A stretch of 64,000 nucleotides of DNA from Bostrychus sinensis. Lineage: Eukaryota; Chordata; Actinopteri; Gobiiformes; Eleotridae. The position numbers and the translations under genes were made by a program. Under the pieces are notes generated by a model. That model saw only the letters and a list, made by a program, of their open reading frames with translations. It did not search any database and was not told the DNA's origin. The stretch is from positions 49,751,763 through 49,815,762 of the forward strand of contig CM036239.1 in assembly GCA_020698575.1 (NCBI GenBank). Reading direction: 5' to 3'. Shown here piece after piece: positions 52,701 through 61,843 of this stretch; the stretch's first letter is position 1; each line of letters opens with the position of its first letter.

Positions 52701-55700
52701 TTTCAGTCCTGTTTTAGTCCTGTTTTAGTCCTGTTTTAGTCCTGTTTCAGTCCTGTTTTAGTCCTGTTTTAGTCCTGTTTTAGTCCTGTTTCAGTCCTGT
52801 TTCAGTGCTGTTTTAGTCCTGTTTTAGTCCTGTTTCAGTCCTGTTTTAGTCCTGTTTTAGTGCTGTTTTAGTCCTGTTTCAGTCCTGGTTTAGTCCTGTT
52901 TTAGTGCTGTTTTAGTGCTGTTTTAGTCCTGTTTCAGTCCTGTTTTAGTCCTGTTTTAGTCCTGTTTCAGTCCTGTTTCAGTCCTGTTTCAGTGCTGTTT
53001 TAGTCCTGTTTTAGTCCTGTTTCAGTCCTGTTTTAGTCCTGTTTTAGTCCTGTTTCAGTCCTGGTTTAGTCCTGTTTCAGTCCTGGTTTAGTCCTGTTTC
53101 AGTCCTGTTTCAGTCCTGTTTTAGTCCTGTTTCAGTCCTGTTTCAGTCCTGTTTCAGTCCTGGTTTAGTCCTTTTTCAGTCCTGTTTTAGTCCTGTTTCA
53201 GTCCTGTTTCAGTCCTGGTTTAGTCCTGTTTTAGTCCTGTTTTAGTCTTGTTTTAGTCCTGTTTCAGTCCTGTTTTAGTCCTGTTTTAGTCCTGTTTCAG
53301 TCCTGTTTCAGTCCTGGTTTAGTCCTGGTTTAGTCCTGGTTTAGTCCTGGTTTAGTCCTGGTTTAGTCCTGGTTTAGCCCTGGTTTAGACCTGGTTTGAA
53401 CCACCTTCATATTGGAGCTAATGCTAATTCCTCCATAAATCATGTGCTGTGGTCTGTGTAGTTTTTCACAAAAAGTAAAAGTCTAAAGCTGGACATTTGT
53501 AGATTGGCTTAATCAAAGAAATGAAACGTTCTGTTACTACAGAATAATAGTACTACAGTTGAAGTAAAACCTCCTCTTAGAAGTACTCAGTTACTCAGTA
53601 CTGCCCACCTCTGCTCTGAATGACCCTATAATGTCCAGTATGTGCAGTATAAGGCAGAGAGAGTCAGAGACTGTGGCGATGTCTCTTCACACAAGAACAG
53701 CCCAGAAGTAAAATACATGAAGTCTTTAACAAGTGTAAAATAAAATGTCTCACTTCATAGAGAAGCTGTCATGTTTTACATATTCAGTACCAAATTTAGA
53801 GCTCACTGCAGGCTTCAGCTGAGTGCACTTCCTCTTTCTCTGAACTCTGCATCACTCTGAGTGTAGCCAACGACTAAAGAAGAACACAACTCTGCAGCAC
53901 AAATTCTTTTTTAATTATTTCGCACATAGAAAGAGTTTAAATATATAGTAATCAGTGTTGGGATAGTTACTCAAAAAAAGTAACTAGTTACAGATTACTA
54001 GTTACTCTTTTGAAAAGTAGTGTATTACTTTACTTAGTTACTGATTTTTGCATTGTCCCAATTCATGATGTGTTCATTTCGTTTATTGTTGTCTGATTTT
54101 GCAGCTTTGAGATTTTCTTGTTCTGCTCTTTCCTTTTCCGTTCTTGTGAGTCATCCAGTGGTTTCTTTTTCACATAATTTTTTGTTAATTTATTTTTATG
54201 TTGAAGCTTCTTTCTGTTTCTCCGATATATGTTTCGTTGCATGATTTGCATGATATTTCATAGATTATGTTGCATTTATTGCCCTGTTCATTTTGTCTTT
54301 TGGATGTTGTCTTAGAGTGGTGTATAGTTTTGTGGCTGTATTTGTCTTGTGTTTCTTCATTGCTCTCTGTATTGGTTCTGTTATCCCGCATATGTATGGT
54401 ATTGTCACGGTGTCCTTGTAGTTATTTTTAACAAAAAAACTGAAATCTGTTTTGTAAAAGCTTTTGAGTAAAACTACGTGTCTTGTAATTAAGCCTGTGG
54501 CCACAGTTAAGAACTCTCACAAATTGAAACAGAAACAAAGATTCAAAGAAGTTTTCTGTCACATACAGTATAACCAAACTGACAGAAAGCAACTTAATGT
54601 AAAAAAAAAAGAAAAAAGAAAAAAAAGGCAAAAACAAGGCGAACTATTGCTCTGTGCACTTAGCTTTTGATACAAACGCACAATACAAAACTCAGATCTG
54701 TTACCTTGGCACTCTGGTTTACATGCACCTCATTGGGGTTAGACTCAGTTTAATCCTGGTTTAGTCGTTGTTCAGTCCTGGTTTAGTCCTGTTTTAGTCC
54801 TGTTTCAGTCCTGGTTTAGTCCTGTTTTAGTCCTGTTTCAGTCCTGTTTCAGTCCTGTTTCAGTCCTGTTTTAGTCCTGTTTTAGTCCTGTTTCAGTCCT
54901 GTTTTAGTCCTGTTTCAGTCCTGTTTTAGTCCTGTTTTAGTCCTGTTTTAGTCCTGTTTTAGTCCTGTTTCAGTCCTGTTTTAGTACTGTTTTAGTCCTG
55001 TTTCAGTCCTGTTTTAGTCCTGTTTCAGTCCTGTTTCAGTCCTGTTTTAGTGCTGTTTTAGTCCTGTTTCAGTCCTGTTTTAGTCCTGTTTTAGTCCTGT
55101 TTCAGTCCTGTTTTAGTCCTGTTTTAGTGCTGTTTTAGTCCTGTTTCAGTCCTGGTTTAGTCCTGGTTTAGTCCTGTTTCAGTCCTGTTTTAGTCCTGTT
55201 TCAGTCCTGGTTTAGTCCTGTTTCAGTCCTGGTTTTGTCCTGGTTTAGTCCTGGTTTAGTCCTGTTTTAGTGCTGTTTCAGTCCTGTTTCAGTCCTGTTT
55301 TAGTCCTGTTTCAGTCCTGGTTTAGTCCTGGTTTAGTCCTGGTTTAGTCCTGTTTTAGTCCTGTTTTAGTGCTGTTTTAGTGCTGTTTCAGTCCTGGTTT
55401 AGTCCTGGTTTAGTCCTGGTTTAGTCCTGGTTTAGTCCTGTTTCAGTCCTGTTTCAGTCCTGGTTTAGTCCTGGTTTAGTCCTGTTTCAGTCCTGTTTCA
55501 GTCCTGGTTTAGTCCTGGTTTAGTCCTGGTTTAGTCCTGTTTCAGTCCTGGTTTAGTCCTGGTTTAGTCCTGGTTTAGACCTGGTTTGAACCACCTTCAT
55601 ATTGGAGCTAATGCTAATTCCTCCATAAATCATGTGCTGTGGTCTGTGTAGTTTTTCACTAAAAGTAAAAGTCTAAAGCTGGACATTTGTAGATTGGCTT

Positions 55701-58434
55701 AATCAAAGAAATGAAACGTTCTGTTACTACAGAATAATAGTACTACAGTTGAAGTAAAACCTCCTCTTAGAAGTACTCAGTTACTCAGTACTGCCCACCT
55801 CTGCTCTGAATGACCCTATAATGTCCAGTATGTGCAGTATAAGGCAGAGAGAGTCAGAGACTGTGGCGATGTCTCTTCACACAAGAACAGCCCAGAAGTA
55901 AAATACATGAAGTCTTTAACAAGTGTAAAATAAAATGTCTCACTTCATAGAGAAGCTGTCATGTTTTACATATTCAGTACCAAATTTAGAGCTCACTGCA
56001 GGCTTCAGCTGAGTGCACTTCCTCTTTCTCTGAACTCTGCATCACTCTGAGTGTAGCCAACGACTAAAGAAGAACACAACTCTGCAGCACAAATTCTTTT
56101 TTAATTATTTCGCACATAGAAAGAGTTTAAATATATAGTAATCAGTGTTGGGATTAGTTACTCAAAAAAGGTAACTAGTTACAGATTACTAGTTACTCTT
56201 TTGAAAAGTAGTGTATTACTTTACTTAGTTACTGACTCATGAAAGTAACTTAGTTACTTTACTTTTGGATTACTTCCTAACAGGAAGGCCTGAATGAACC
56301 CAATTCTAAACAGAAGAAGCCTAGAGCCTCACTGTTGCCCTGACAGCTGTTATTACATTCTTATTACAGGCGTTCAAGCTGAGTTTTTTAGCTGCATTCA
56401 TGTCAGCAGCAGTGCAGCCTGACACAGCAAATACTGCTCTTTAACTTCACCTCTGCTCCTGTGCAGCGTTCAAGTCCTGTGGACACAGTTTTATTTCACT
56501 ACACTGAAGCTGAAATGAACTTGTTGTTAGCTCCAAAGCGGTGCAGGTCTCTTCTTTCCCCGCTGTCCCCGCTACAGCAGCAGCTGCATGCGCCCCGACG
56601 CACGCGGAGAGGGGTCAGCGCGGACAGGACGAGTGGTCGCTGCGCGCATAAAGAGGAGCAGAGAAGGGAACGGATGAAAATAAGTTAGGAAACGTATTAG
56701 CACTATTCATTTAATGCATTTTCGTTCCGTGTCCTTGCAGTAAACTGACGGTAAATGAAAGTGACTGTAGTGACTGTAATGTGAGTAACTAATTGGGTAT
56801 TTTGTTAGTAACTGTAATGTTATTACTGGTGACTCAAAAGTAACGCGTTACCCGCTGCGTTACTGACAACTGTAATCTCGTTACTGTAACTCGTTACTCC
56901 CAACACTGATAGTAATAGTAGTAGTTCCATTAGTTAGAGTTAGACTATTTGTTACAGGAACATATCTGAACACTAGAGACCTTCACTCTTTCACTGCCAG
57001 GATTTTCTCAAATCGTTGCCAGCCAGTGCCAGCGTTTTTGGTCATTTTCAACAATTTTTAATGTCCCACAGAAAATGTTGTGCTATAGTTTTATTCAAAG
57101 TTTAAATACCAAAAGAAAGAAAAAAGTATTCTTTCTTTAAAAAAAAAAAAAAAGCATTTTCTCTTCTTACAGTGAATGAACAGAGAGTCGCAAGCAGAGT
57201 GACGCTCCGCTGTTCTGTGAGCGGAGACAAATCCTGCAAATACAAACTGAAATGGCTGAACGACGGACACGAGGTGGACAAAGACCATCGAGAGCTGCGG
57301 ACGTCTCACTCTTACTGCATGGCCATCGTGTCTTTCCCTGAACCGTCGCAGTTTTCTCAGACTCTGCAGTGTGAGGTCACTGATGACAAAGGACAGACGT
57401 TCACCACAGGAAGAAACCAAGACGAGGAAAAGCCTTCGTTACGCCATAAACAAACTACAACTACCACCAGCCTGATGACCCAAGTCCCAAAGAGCACTGA
57501 ACCCTCTGCAGGTACAACAGGGAGTCCTCTGCTCCCTCTGACCCTCTCCTCTGCATCCTCTGTTCATTTGATTTATTTAGGCAGATAAATATACATCCCA
57601 TACATATACCATTAACAAAAGAGTCCCTCCTTACCCAAAAGAGAGAAGTAGTACTGTTAAAACTTTCATGCCTGTCAACAATCTGTTACTAACTGGCTCA
57701 GGTCAGTAACAAAAGAGAGGAATCTTACACACAAAAATCAATTCAGCCAATTCATTTATTAAGTTTTTTTTTAGTTATTCTTTAAAAGTAGGTGTAAAAG
57801 TGTTTGTACTATGCATCAGTGGTGTAAGCAGTGTTGTGTTTGTGTGGTGAAATGTGTGAAGTCAAGACATGAGCAGCAAACAAAGAGCGAGAGAGAGAGA
57901 GAGAGACAGGAAAACCCAGGAAGTCCTGCTTATAAAGACTAAGCCACTCCCCTCTTTCTCAGGTGGGACACACCTGACGTCCCGCCCACTCTGCAGCCAG
58001 ACACACATTTCAAGGGGTAGCCAGAGTGCAGGCTGTCACGTTATCATTTTCTGCATATTTCCTAAAGATACTGTGTTTATACATGTCTTTTAAAGTGCTC
58101 TAATGTTGCACTACTCTTTATCTACAAATTCACCCCCTCTCGTGATGCACCTACTTTTAACCCTCAGACCTCCTGGCTCCTTTTAGGGTTTTTCAGATGT
58201 ATTTTTAGCTCTCATTTTGTCATTTCATTTCAGGGTTAGGGTTAGGGTTTTTCTTTTTTTTCTTTTTTTGTTGTTGCTGTTTTTTTTATCTATATTTTAA
58301 ATATGGATAATGACTCATTTTTTAATTTCCCATTTTGGTTTACAAAACTAAACAAGAAATAGGTCGTTTTTTAAGACCGTTCAGAGCCACTCTTGTCATT
58401 TCTCTCTCTCCTATAAGTAGCTTCACACTTATCC

Positions 58435-58469
<35 letters not shown>

Positions 58470-59739
58470 TGTCCTGTAATAGGCCAATAGGTAAAATTAA
58501 AGCCAGATTTTCATTTAGAACAATAAAAAATAATGTGGTCTGATGGTCTTTTGCTGTACTGTTGCTTTCAGCTCTACACACAGACAAAAATCAATTGAAC
58601 AACAAGCACACACAAAATTTACAATGTTTAATATTTCTTTTTTATTTGTTGTGGTCAGAAATAGTGAATTTTTATTATCAAAAATATTTTCTAAATTAAA
58701 ACATCATTTGTGCTACTTCCTAAATTTGTAATTTTGTTTGCCAATTCTGGCCCAGTATTAACAACTTCTTTAAATGTGTTGGCAATATTTCCCAGATTCT
58801 TTTTTAATTTTTTTTTACAGTTACAGATGTTTTACAGTTGGTCAGCTGGGTGCTCCCTGTGGTGATTCTCATTTTGGTTCTTGTGGTTTTCATCATTGTT
58901 TTCGTCGTGTGGAGAATGAGGAGAGGTACGACACTACTAAGCACTGTACATAAATGCTACACTGTAAAACACAACAAGTTCATTCAACTCTAATAAACTG
59001 GGACCTGATTTATCTAAACAAAAACAAAAAATAAAACTATAACTACGAGTACAGCTCACAGTTTAAAATAACTTCATTCACTGCTTAACATTACTCTTTA
59101 CAATGGCAGAAAAACCTTTTAGATGCTTTTAGTAAAATTTTTTTAAAGAAAATGTAGTAGTAAGGCAAGTTTATTTAGCACAGTTCATACACAGAGAAAT
59201 TCAAAGTGCCTTACAAAAAAAAGACAAGTTTAAAAAATATAGACAAGAATTATAATTAAAACAATAACATTGAATTAAAAAAAATTACAATTAAGAATCT
59301 ATTTAAAATTAAATTCAAAAAGAAGAGCGCAGATTAAACACTTTCAGTTGTCTTATGCACACCGATGGTAGTACATCTTCTAAAACATAGTATTATGTTT
59401 ACTTGAGTAGTAGTAGTAGTATTAGTAGTAGTAGCCTTTAAAATTAATCAGTACTTGAGTATACTTTTGACTTTTATTTAATATTATTTTAAGTAACAGT
59501 ACTTTTTTTTACTGAACATTTGAGCACTTCCGCCTCCAAATTCTGTTCTCTTTTTGCTGATTCTGTACCTCCCTCTGCTGGAGACTGACTGTAGTTACAT
59601 CATCAGCTCCACCACAGACAATAAATGTCCACAGACACACGTGTACAGGTGAAGAGTGTCTCTAAATGAACTCTTTTGTTTTTGTCCAGAGAACAGCAGA
59701 CGTCCTGTCCCAGTGAAGGAACCAGAGGAAGTGAGCTAG
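43604..59739 (+). CDS. Ig gene 2: fish two-Ig-domain transmembrane receptor
   Basis: I read five exons: 43604-43655, 51089-51406, 57173-57511, 58821-58925 and 59690-59739. All have GT-AG, phase-1 introns and join in frame to 287 residues. Residues 1-17 form a signal peptide (MDLYKTGLVLLILLQLS). Residues 18-123 are a V-like domain with C39/C102, W54 and GLYRC, plus C49/C85. Residues 124-202 are a C-like domain with C137/C190 and KWLNDG, plus C145/C172. A Thr-rich stalk (204-236) lies in the same exon. The transmembrane helix is about 244-266, followed by WRMRR and a 16-residue tail without Tyr. It is paralogous to Ig gene 1 (shared KWLNDG, DKDHREL, TSHS and SLVL segments). Introns 1 and 2 (7.4 and 5.8 kb) are full of repeats. 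The real first exon could instead be the damaged copy near 50.85 kb. Confidence 0.78.
44699..46427. mobile_element. TTAA-flanked element nested in the hAT
   Basis: AGAGTAACTCACCCCT (44699) and AGGGGTGAGTTACTCT (ending 46427) are perfect inverted repeats, flanked by TTAA at 44695-44698 and 46428-46431. The TTAA duplication suggests a piggyBac-mobilised non-autonomous element. It contains a hAT-like MITE (45187-45959). Confidence 0.7.
45187..45959 (+). mobile_element. hAT-like MITE, copy 1 (CAGTGTTGGG ends)
   Basis: CAGTGTTGGGAGTAACGCG to GAGTAACTAACCCAACACTG, 773 bp, flanked by CAAATTAG (45179-45186) and CAAATGAG (45960-45967), 7 of 8 identical. The subterminal parts are rich in GTAACTAGTTAC-type motifs. 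No coding function. Confidence 0.85.
46684..47423 (+). mobile_element. Possible solo LTR
   Basis: The segment ends GTGTCCTCCTCAGTTGCGAC..GGTCGGTAACA, with AATAAA at 47338-47343 about 80 bases before the end, an arrangement typical of LTRs. The left border is a guess (TGTCAAATGG) and no target duplication was found. Treat as tentative. Confidence 0.25.
47755..48465. repeat. 11-bp minisatellite, TTAAACTGGTC type
   Basis: About 64 tandem copies alternating TTAAACTGGTC and TTAAACTGGCC with little drift. The reverse complement GACCAGTTTAA is close to the GACCTGGTTTA units elsewhere. Near its right edge, CAGGTTGAGAAACACTG (about 48632-48648) looks like a hAT terminus. Confidence 0.93.
48938..49604. 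mobile_element. Harbinger-like MITE
   Basis: AGCCAGATTCACACTGAATG and (inverse) AGCCCAATTCACACTGAATC ends, flanked by TTA on both sides (48935-48937 and 49605-49607), the 3-bp duplication of PIF/Harbinger elements. 667 bp, non-coding. Confidence 0.7.
49608..50838. repeat. GA-rich minisatellite probably expanded from the exon-1 5'UTR
   Basis: Units built from GAGAGAGACCAGAGAGAG with insertions such as GTGGCC and GCAGCGAGAG, and a higher-order period of about 134 bases near 50340-50800. The unit resembles ACAGAGACCAGAGCAGA, the bases just before the start codons of both Ig genes. Long Arg/Glu or Leu/Ser frames across it are by-products. Confidence 0.85.
50880..51030 (+). repeat. Minisatellite, CTTTAGTCCTGGTTTAGATTTGG type
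   Basis: Four to five copies of a longer unit made of two 11-bp motifs, in intron 1 just before exon 2 of Ig gene 2. Confidence 0.75.
51525..51575 (+). pseudogene. Second exon-1 fragment, downstream of exon 2
   Basis: TTTACTGATCCTTCTGCAGC followed by TTTCAG and GTGAGATGTGAGAGAG repeats the end of exon 1 and its donor site. Placed after exon 2, it marks an old tandem duplication of the gene's 5' part. It cannot serve as a first exon for exon 2. Confidence 0.6.
51948..52036 (+). mobile_element. Truncated copy of the CAGTGTTGGG hAT-like MITE (unit 1)
   Basis: Same left flank ATAGTAAT as in units 2 and 3; the MITE is cut about 90 bases in and continues into the Penelope fragment. Confidence 0.75.
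52037..52400 (-). mobile_element. Penelope-like element fragment with GIY-YIG region (unit 1)
   Basis: Minus-strand reading: NKCNIIYEISCKSCNDTYIGETERSF, i.e. (K)CNIIYEI and CNDTYIGET, resembles the GIY-YIG endonuclease that ends the protein of Penelope-like retroelements. After a frameshift, ISDHNK and HIMNWDN follow, again as in those elements. Only this 3' end is present. Confidence 0.65.
52455..53395 (+). repeat. 11-bp minisatellite, AGTCCTGTTTT type (unit 1)
   Basis: About 80 copies alternating AGTCCTGTTTT, AGTCCTGTTTC and AGTCCTGGTTT, with occasional GTGCTG. Confidence 0.93.
53953..54047 (+). mobile_element. Truncated copy of the CAGTGTTGGG hAT-like MITE (unit 2)
   Basis: It stops after TTAGTTACTGA, where unit 3 continues into the full element. 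Confidence 0.75.
54048..54515 (-). mobile_element. Penelope-like element fragment with GIY-YIG region (unit 2)
   Basis: Longer than in unit 1: on the minus strand TVTIPYICGITEPIQRAM precedes LRQHPKDKMNRA and then, one frame over, IIYEISCKSCNETYIGETER. This is the conserved order at the end of Penelope-like proteins. 5'-truncated and frameshifted. Confidence 0.68.
54750..55580 (+). repeat. 11-bp minisatellite, AGTCCTGTTTT type (unit 2)
   Basis: About 75 copies; the right third is richer in AGTCCTGGTTT than the left. Confidence 0.93.
55584..56142 (+). repeat. Triplicated segment, unit 3
   Basis: Nearly identical to 53398-53952 and followed by the complete MITE, then by sequence leading to exon 3 of Ig gene 2. 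Lacks the Penelope fragment and minisatellite. Confidence 0.82.
56143..56908 (-). mobile_element. hAT-like MITE, copy 2, complete
   Basis: Same element as 45187-45959 in opposite orientation; 766 bp with a perfect 8-bp duplication ATAGTAAT at 56135-56142 and 56909-56916. Confidence 0.9.
57512..58820 (+). other. Intron 3 of Ig gene 2, no further gene seen
   Basis: Contains a short GA run (57888-57904) and TTAGGG repeats (GGGTTAGGGTTAGGG near 58234, too few to be telomeric). A T-run of about 32 is at 58437-58468. Confidence 0.55.
58437..58468. repeat. T-run of about 32
   Basis: Uninterrupted T within intron 3 of Ig gene 2; the length is likely unreliable. Confidence 0.8.
59130..59345 (-). mobile_element. 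Possible LINE 3' tail fragment
   Basis: GGCAAGTTTATTTAGCACAG followed by AAATTCAAAGTGCCTTACA is a common fish LINE/SINE tail pattern. It is in the last intron of Ig gene 2. No coding part. Confidence 0.35.
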
Positions 59740-59934
59740 GATTCATCCTTAAGTCGTCTCTAAGATCCTCTCTCTTGTTGGCTGACCCTGCACTGCTTTT
59801 ACCTTTGTTGCAAAATACTGGAAATACTATAAAACATAAATTTTTTTTATTCTGCTGTCATATTTATGCTTTTATTCCATTGGCGCTCACATTTATCTAA
59901 CATTAAAGCAGAACTCAGTCACTTTTTGACCTTA

Positions 59935-59980
59935 AATAAACAGTTCTGATGGTTAAATGAGCTGTTGTGTGATAAATAAA
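59935..59980 (+). terminator. Candidate polyadenylation signals of Ig gene 2
   Basis: AATAAA at 59935-59940 and again at 59975-59980, about 200-240 bases after the stop codon at 59737-59739. Confidence 0.5.
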
Positions 59981-59989
59981 GAATCCTGC

Positions 59990-61060
59990 AGCGCTCCCTG
60001 CTGTCTCTGGGCTGAAAAATGACAGAAGTTCTTATTTGTAGATTTTTGTCAGGATACGAGGAGGAGAAAAAGGAGAGTAAAGCCGATCGAGGGTCACACA
60101 GGAGTCAGCTGCACTTGTGAGTGTACCACAGTGCTGTACTCTGAACTGTAGGGGGCGCTCCAGAGAGGAACATGAGGTACAAACAGAAGAAAAGTTTCTG
60201 AGTTCTGCTTTAACTCCTCTTTTTTTGGAAACACAATGTGTTGCTTTGTTGTTTTTGATAAAACTTGTTAAGGAGCTGCATATTTTATAAAGTTTTATTA
60301 CTTCTTTACAGATTGAGGTAATATTTATTGTGAATGTCATGTTTTTAATGTTTGTGGACTTTGCATTCACATTAATACACCTTCTGTATAAATGTGTTCA
60401 CAATATTCTTTATTCAGTGGATCAGAGGATTTCAACTTTAATTCTTGTTTGGTTTGTTGACAGAAATCCAGATGTGTTACATTTCTCTCTCCTCTAGAGA
60501 CAATCCGAATCTTTTGAACAGCTTCACAGTGAAGAGTTTTTTTTAATTTTATTTCTTGTTCTTCAAATGAACAAGCTTTTTTTTGTTTGCCAACCATGAA
60601 AAAGCTCAGAAAAAGTAGAAGAAGTAGAAGAATACAAGCTCAAGAGAGTCATATGGAAACGGAAAGAGATGAGGAGAGAGCAAAGTCGTATCTGCAAAGG
60701 TTTTTTATCGTATAGACGTTTCATCCTCAGAGATCTGGCGTTTTGGGTTAGGCTGAATAAGATAATTTTTGAAACCAGGTCCCAGAGTGGAATTATTTCA
60801 AAACGCAGTATACATGTTTCTGTACCACCTATACGCATTTTTTCTCAGAGAATGACGCCTTAGCCCCACCTCTCCTTTAACCCACCTGCTCTAACCTCCC
60901 ACAACAACACAACAATGGCCTTTTATTCCCAACTCACAGTGAATATGTTGCGTGTAGCCCTCATGAGTAAAGAACAGAGTAGATGGAGCCAGACCATAAG
61001 TCAGACCTGGGACCAGGTCATTTATCGCACTCGTGTGGCTTTTTGTAGTAAAAATAATAA
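59990..61060. other. Intergenic, no gene seen
   Basis: Short open frames on both strands show no recognisable domain or codon pattern. No repeat unit was identified. Confidence 0.45.
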
Positions 61061-61084
61061 TAGTGCATTAGTTTGATACAGTGC

Positions 61085-61370
61085 ACTCCAGACACTCAAA
61101 GTCCATTTACAATTTGGTGCATTATTCATTCACTCCTCAGTCTCACTCGGTGGTTGTGACTTCTGTAGCTATAGCTGTCCTGGGGCAGACTGACGGAAGT
61201 GTGGCTGTCATTCTGCGCCCATGGCCCCTCTGACCACTGCATATAGGCAAGGTGGGTGAAGCGTCTTGCCCAAGAACACAATGGCGGTATAGTGGGGGTT
61301 GAATCGCCAGCCTTTGGGTTAGTGGACAAACGTCTCTACCAAATGATTCGACTGCGCCCAACTACTCCCC
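61085..61370. repeat. Copy of the interspersed repeat also seen at 39797-40126
   Basis: Shares CATTATTCATTCACTCCTCA, CTGGGGCAGACTGACGGAAG and GCAAGGTGGGTGAAGCGTC. Confidence 0.65.
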
Positions 61371-61843
61371 CTTCAGAGAGGAAAACCCTGTGAAGTAAAA
61401 GTGGAGTGAACTCCAAAGCGATCTCATTTTAAACAGTTGTTTTCTGTCCTTCTGAACCTGAATAAACAGTTGGTTTGTTTTTTACTTCTCGCTTTTATCA
61501 CATGAACTCGTACTCTCTGTGCTGCTCAGGGCTCCGCAGCCTGGTGTGGTGGGGTGGAGACAGATCCAGTAGGAGAGGGTCTGCGCCGTCAGCATTGTTC
61601 TTGTCTGTTTTTAGTGTGTTTCTATGGCAGCATTACAGCGCCACTAACAGGCCTGGTGTATGTATTACAGCATTTTCAGTGGGTTGGTGTGGACACACAC
61701 GTTTTCTGAAATGGTGCCGTGTTTATGGAAAACATTTTTTAAACAATAAAGTTTTCGCCTCTGTGACTACTCGTGTGTGTGCATGTTTATTGTTGCCTGC
61801 TTAGTTTTTACTGACATTTTTTGCATGGGCATATAGCAAGGTA

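Larger units (their letters stand above)
51605..53397 (+). repeat. Triplicated segment, unit 1
   Basis: Starts near CACCTTCATATTGGAGCTAA, then the block TGCACTTCCTCTTTCTCTG..GCCAACGACTAAAGAAG, a truncated MITE, a Penelope fragment and an 11-bp minisatellite. Partly deleted relative to unit 2 (missing the counterpart of 54410-54690). Confidence 0.8.
53398..55583 (+). repeat. Triplicated segment, unit 2
   Basis: Same order as unit 1 and the most complete version of the derived form: flank block, truncated MITE (53953-54047), Penelope fragment, minisatellite. Confidence 0.82.

Noticed and set aside
58230..58250. Interstitial telomere repeat (GGGTTAGGGTTAGGG)
   Set aside because: Only about three units, within chance for this sequence; no array.
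61475..61804. 109-codon plus-strand frame as a gene
   Set aside because: No recognised domain, no supporting splice structure, and adjacent to repeats.
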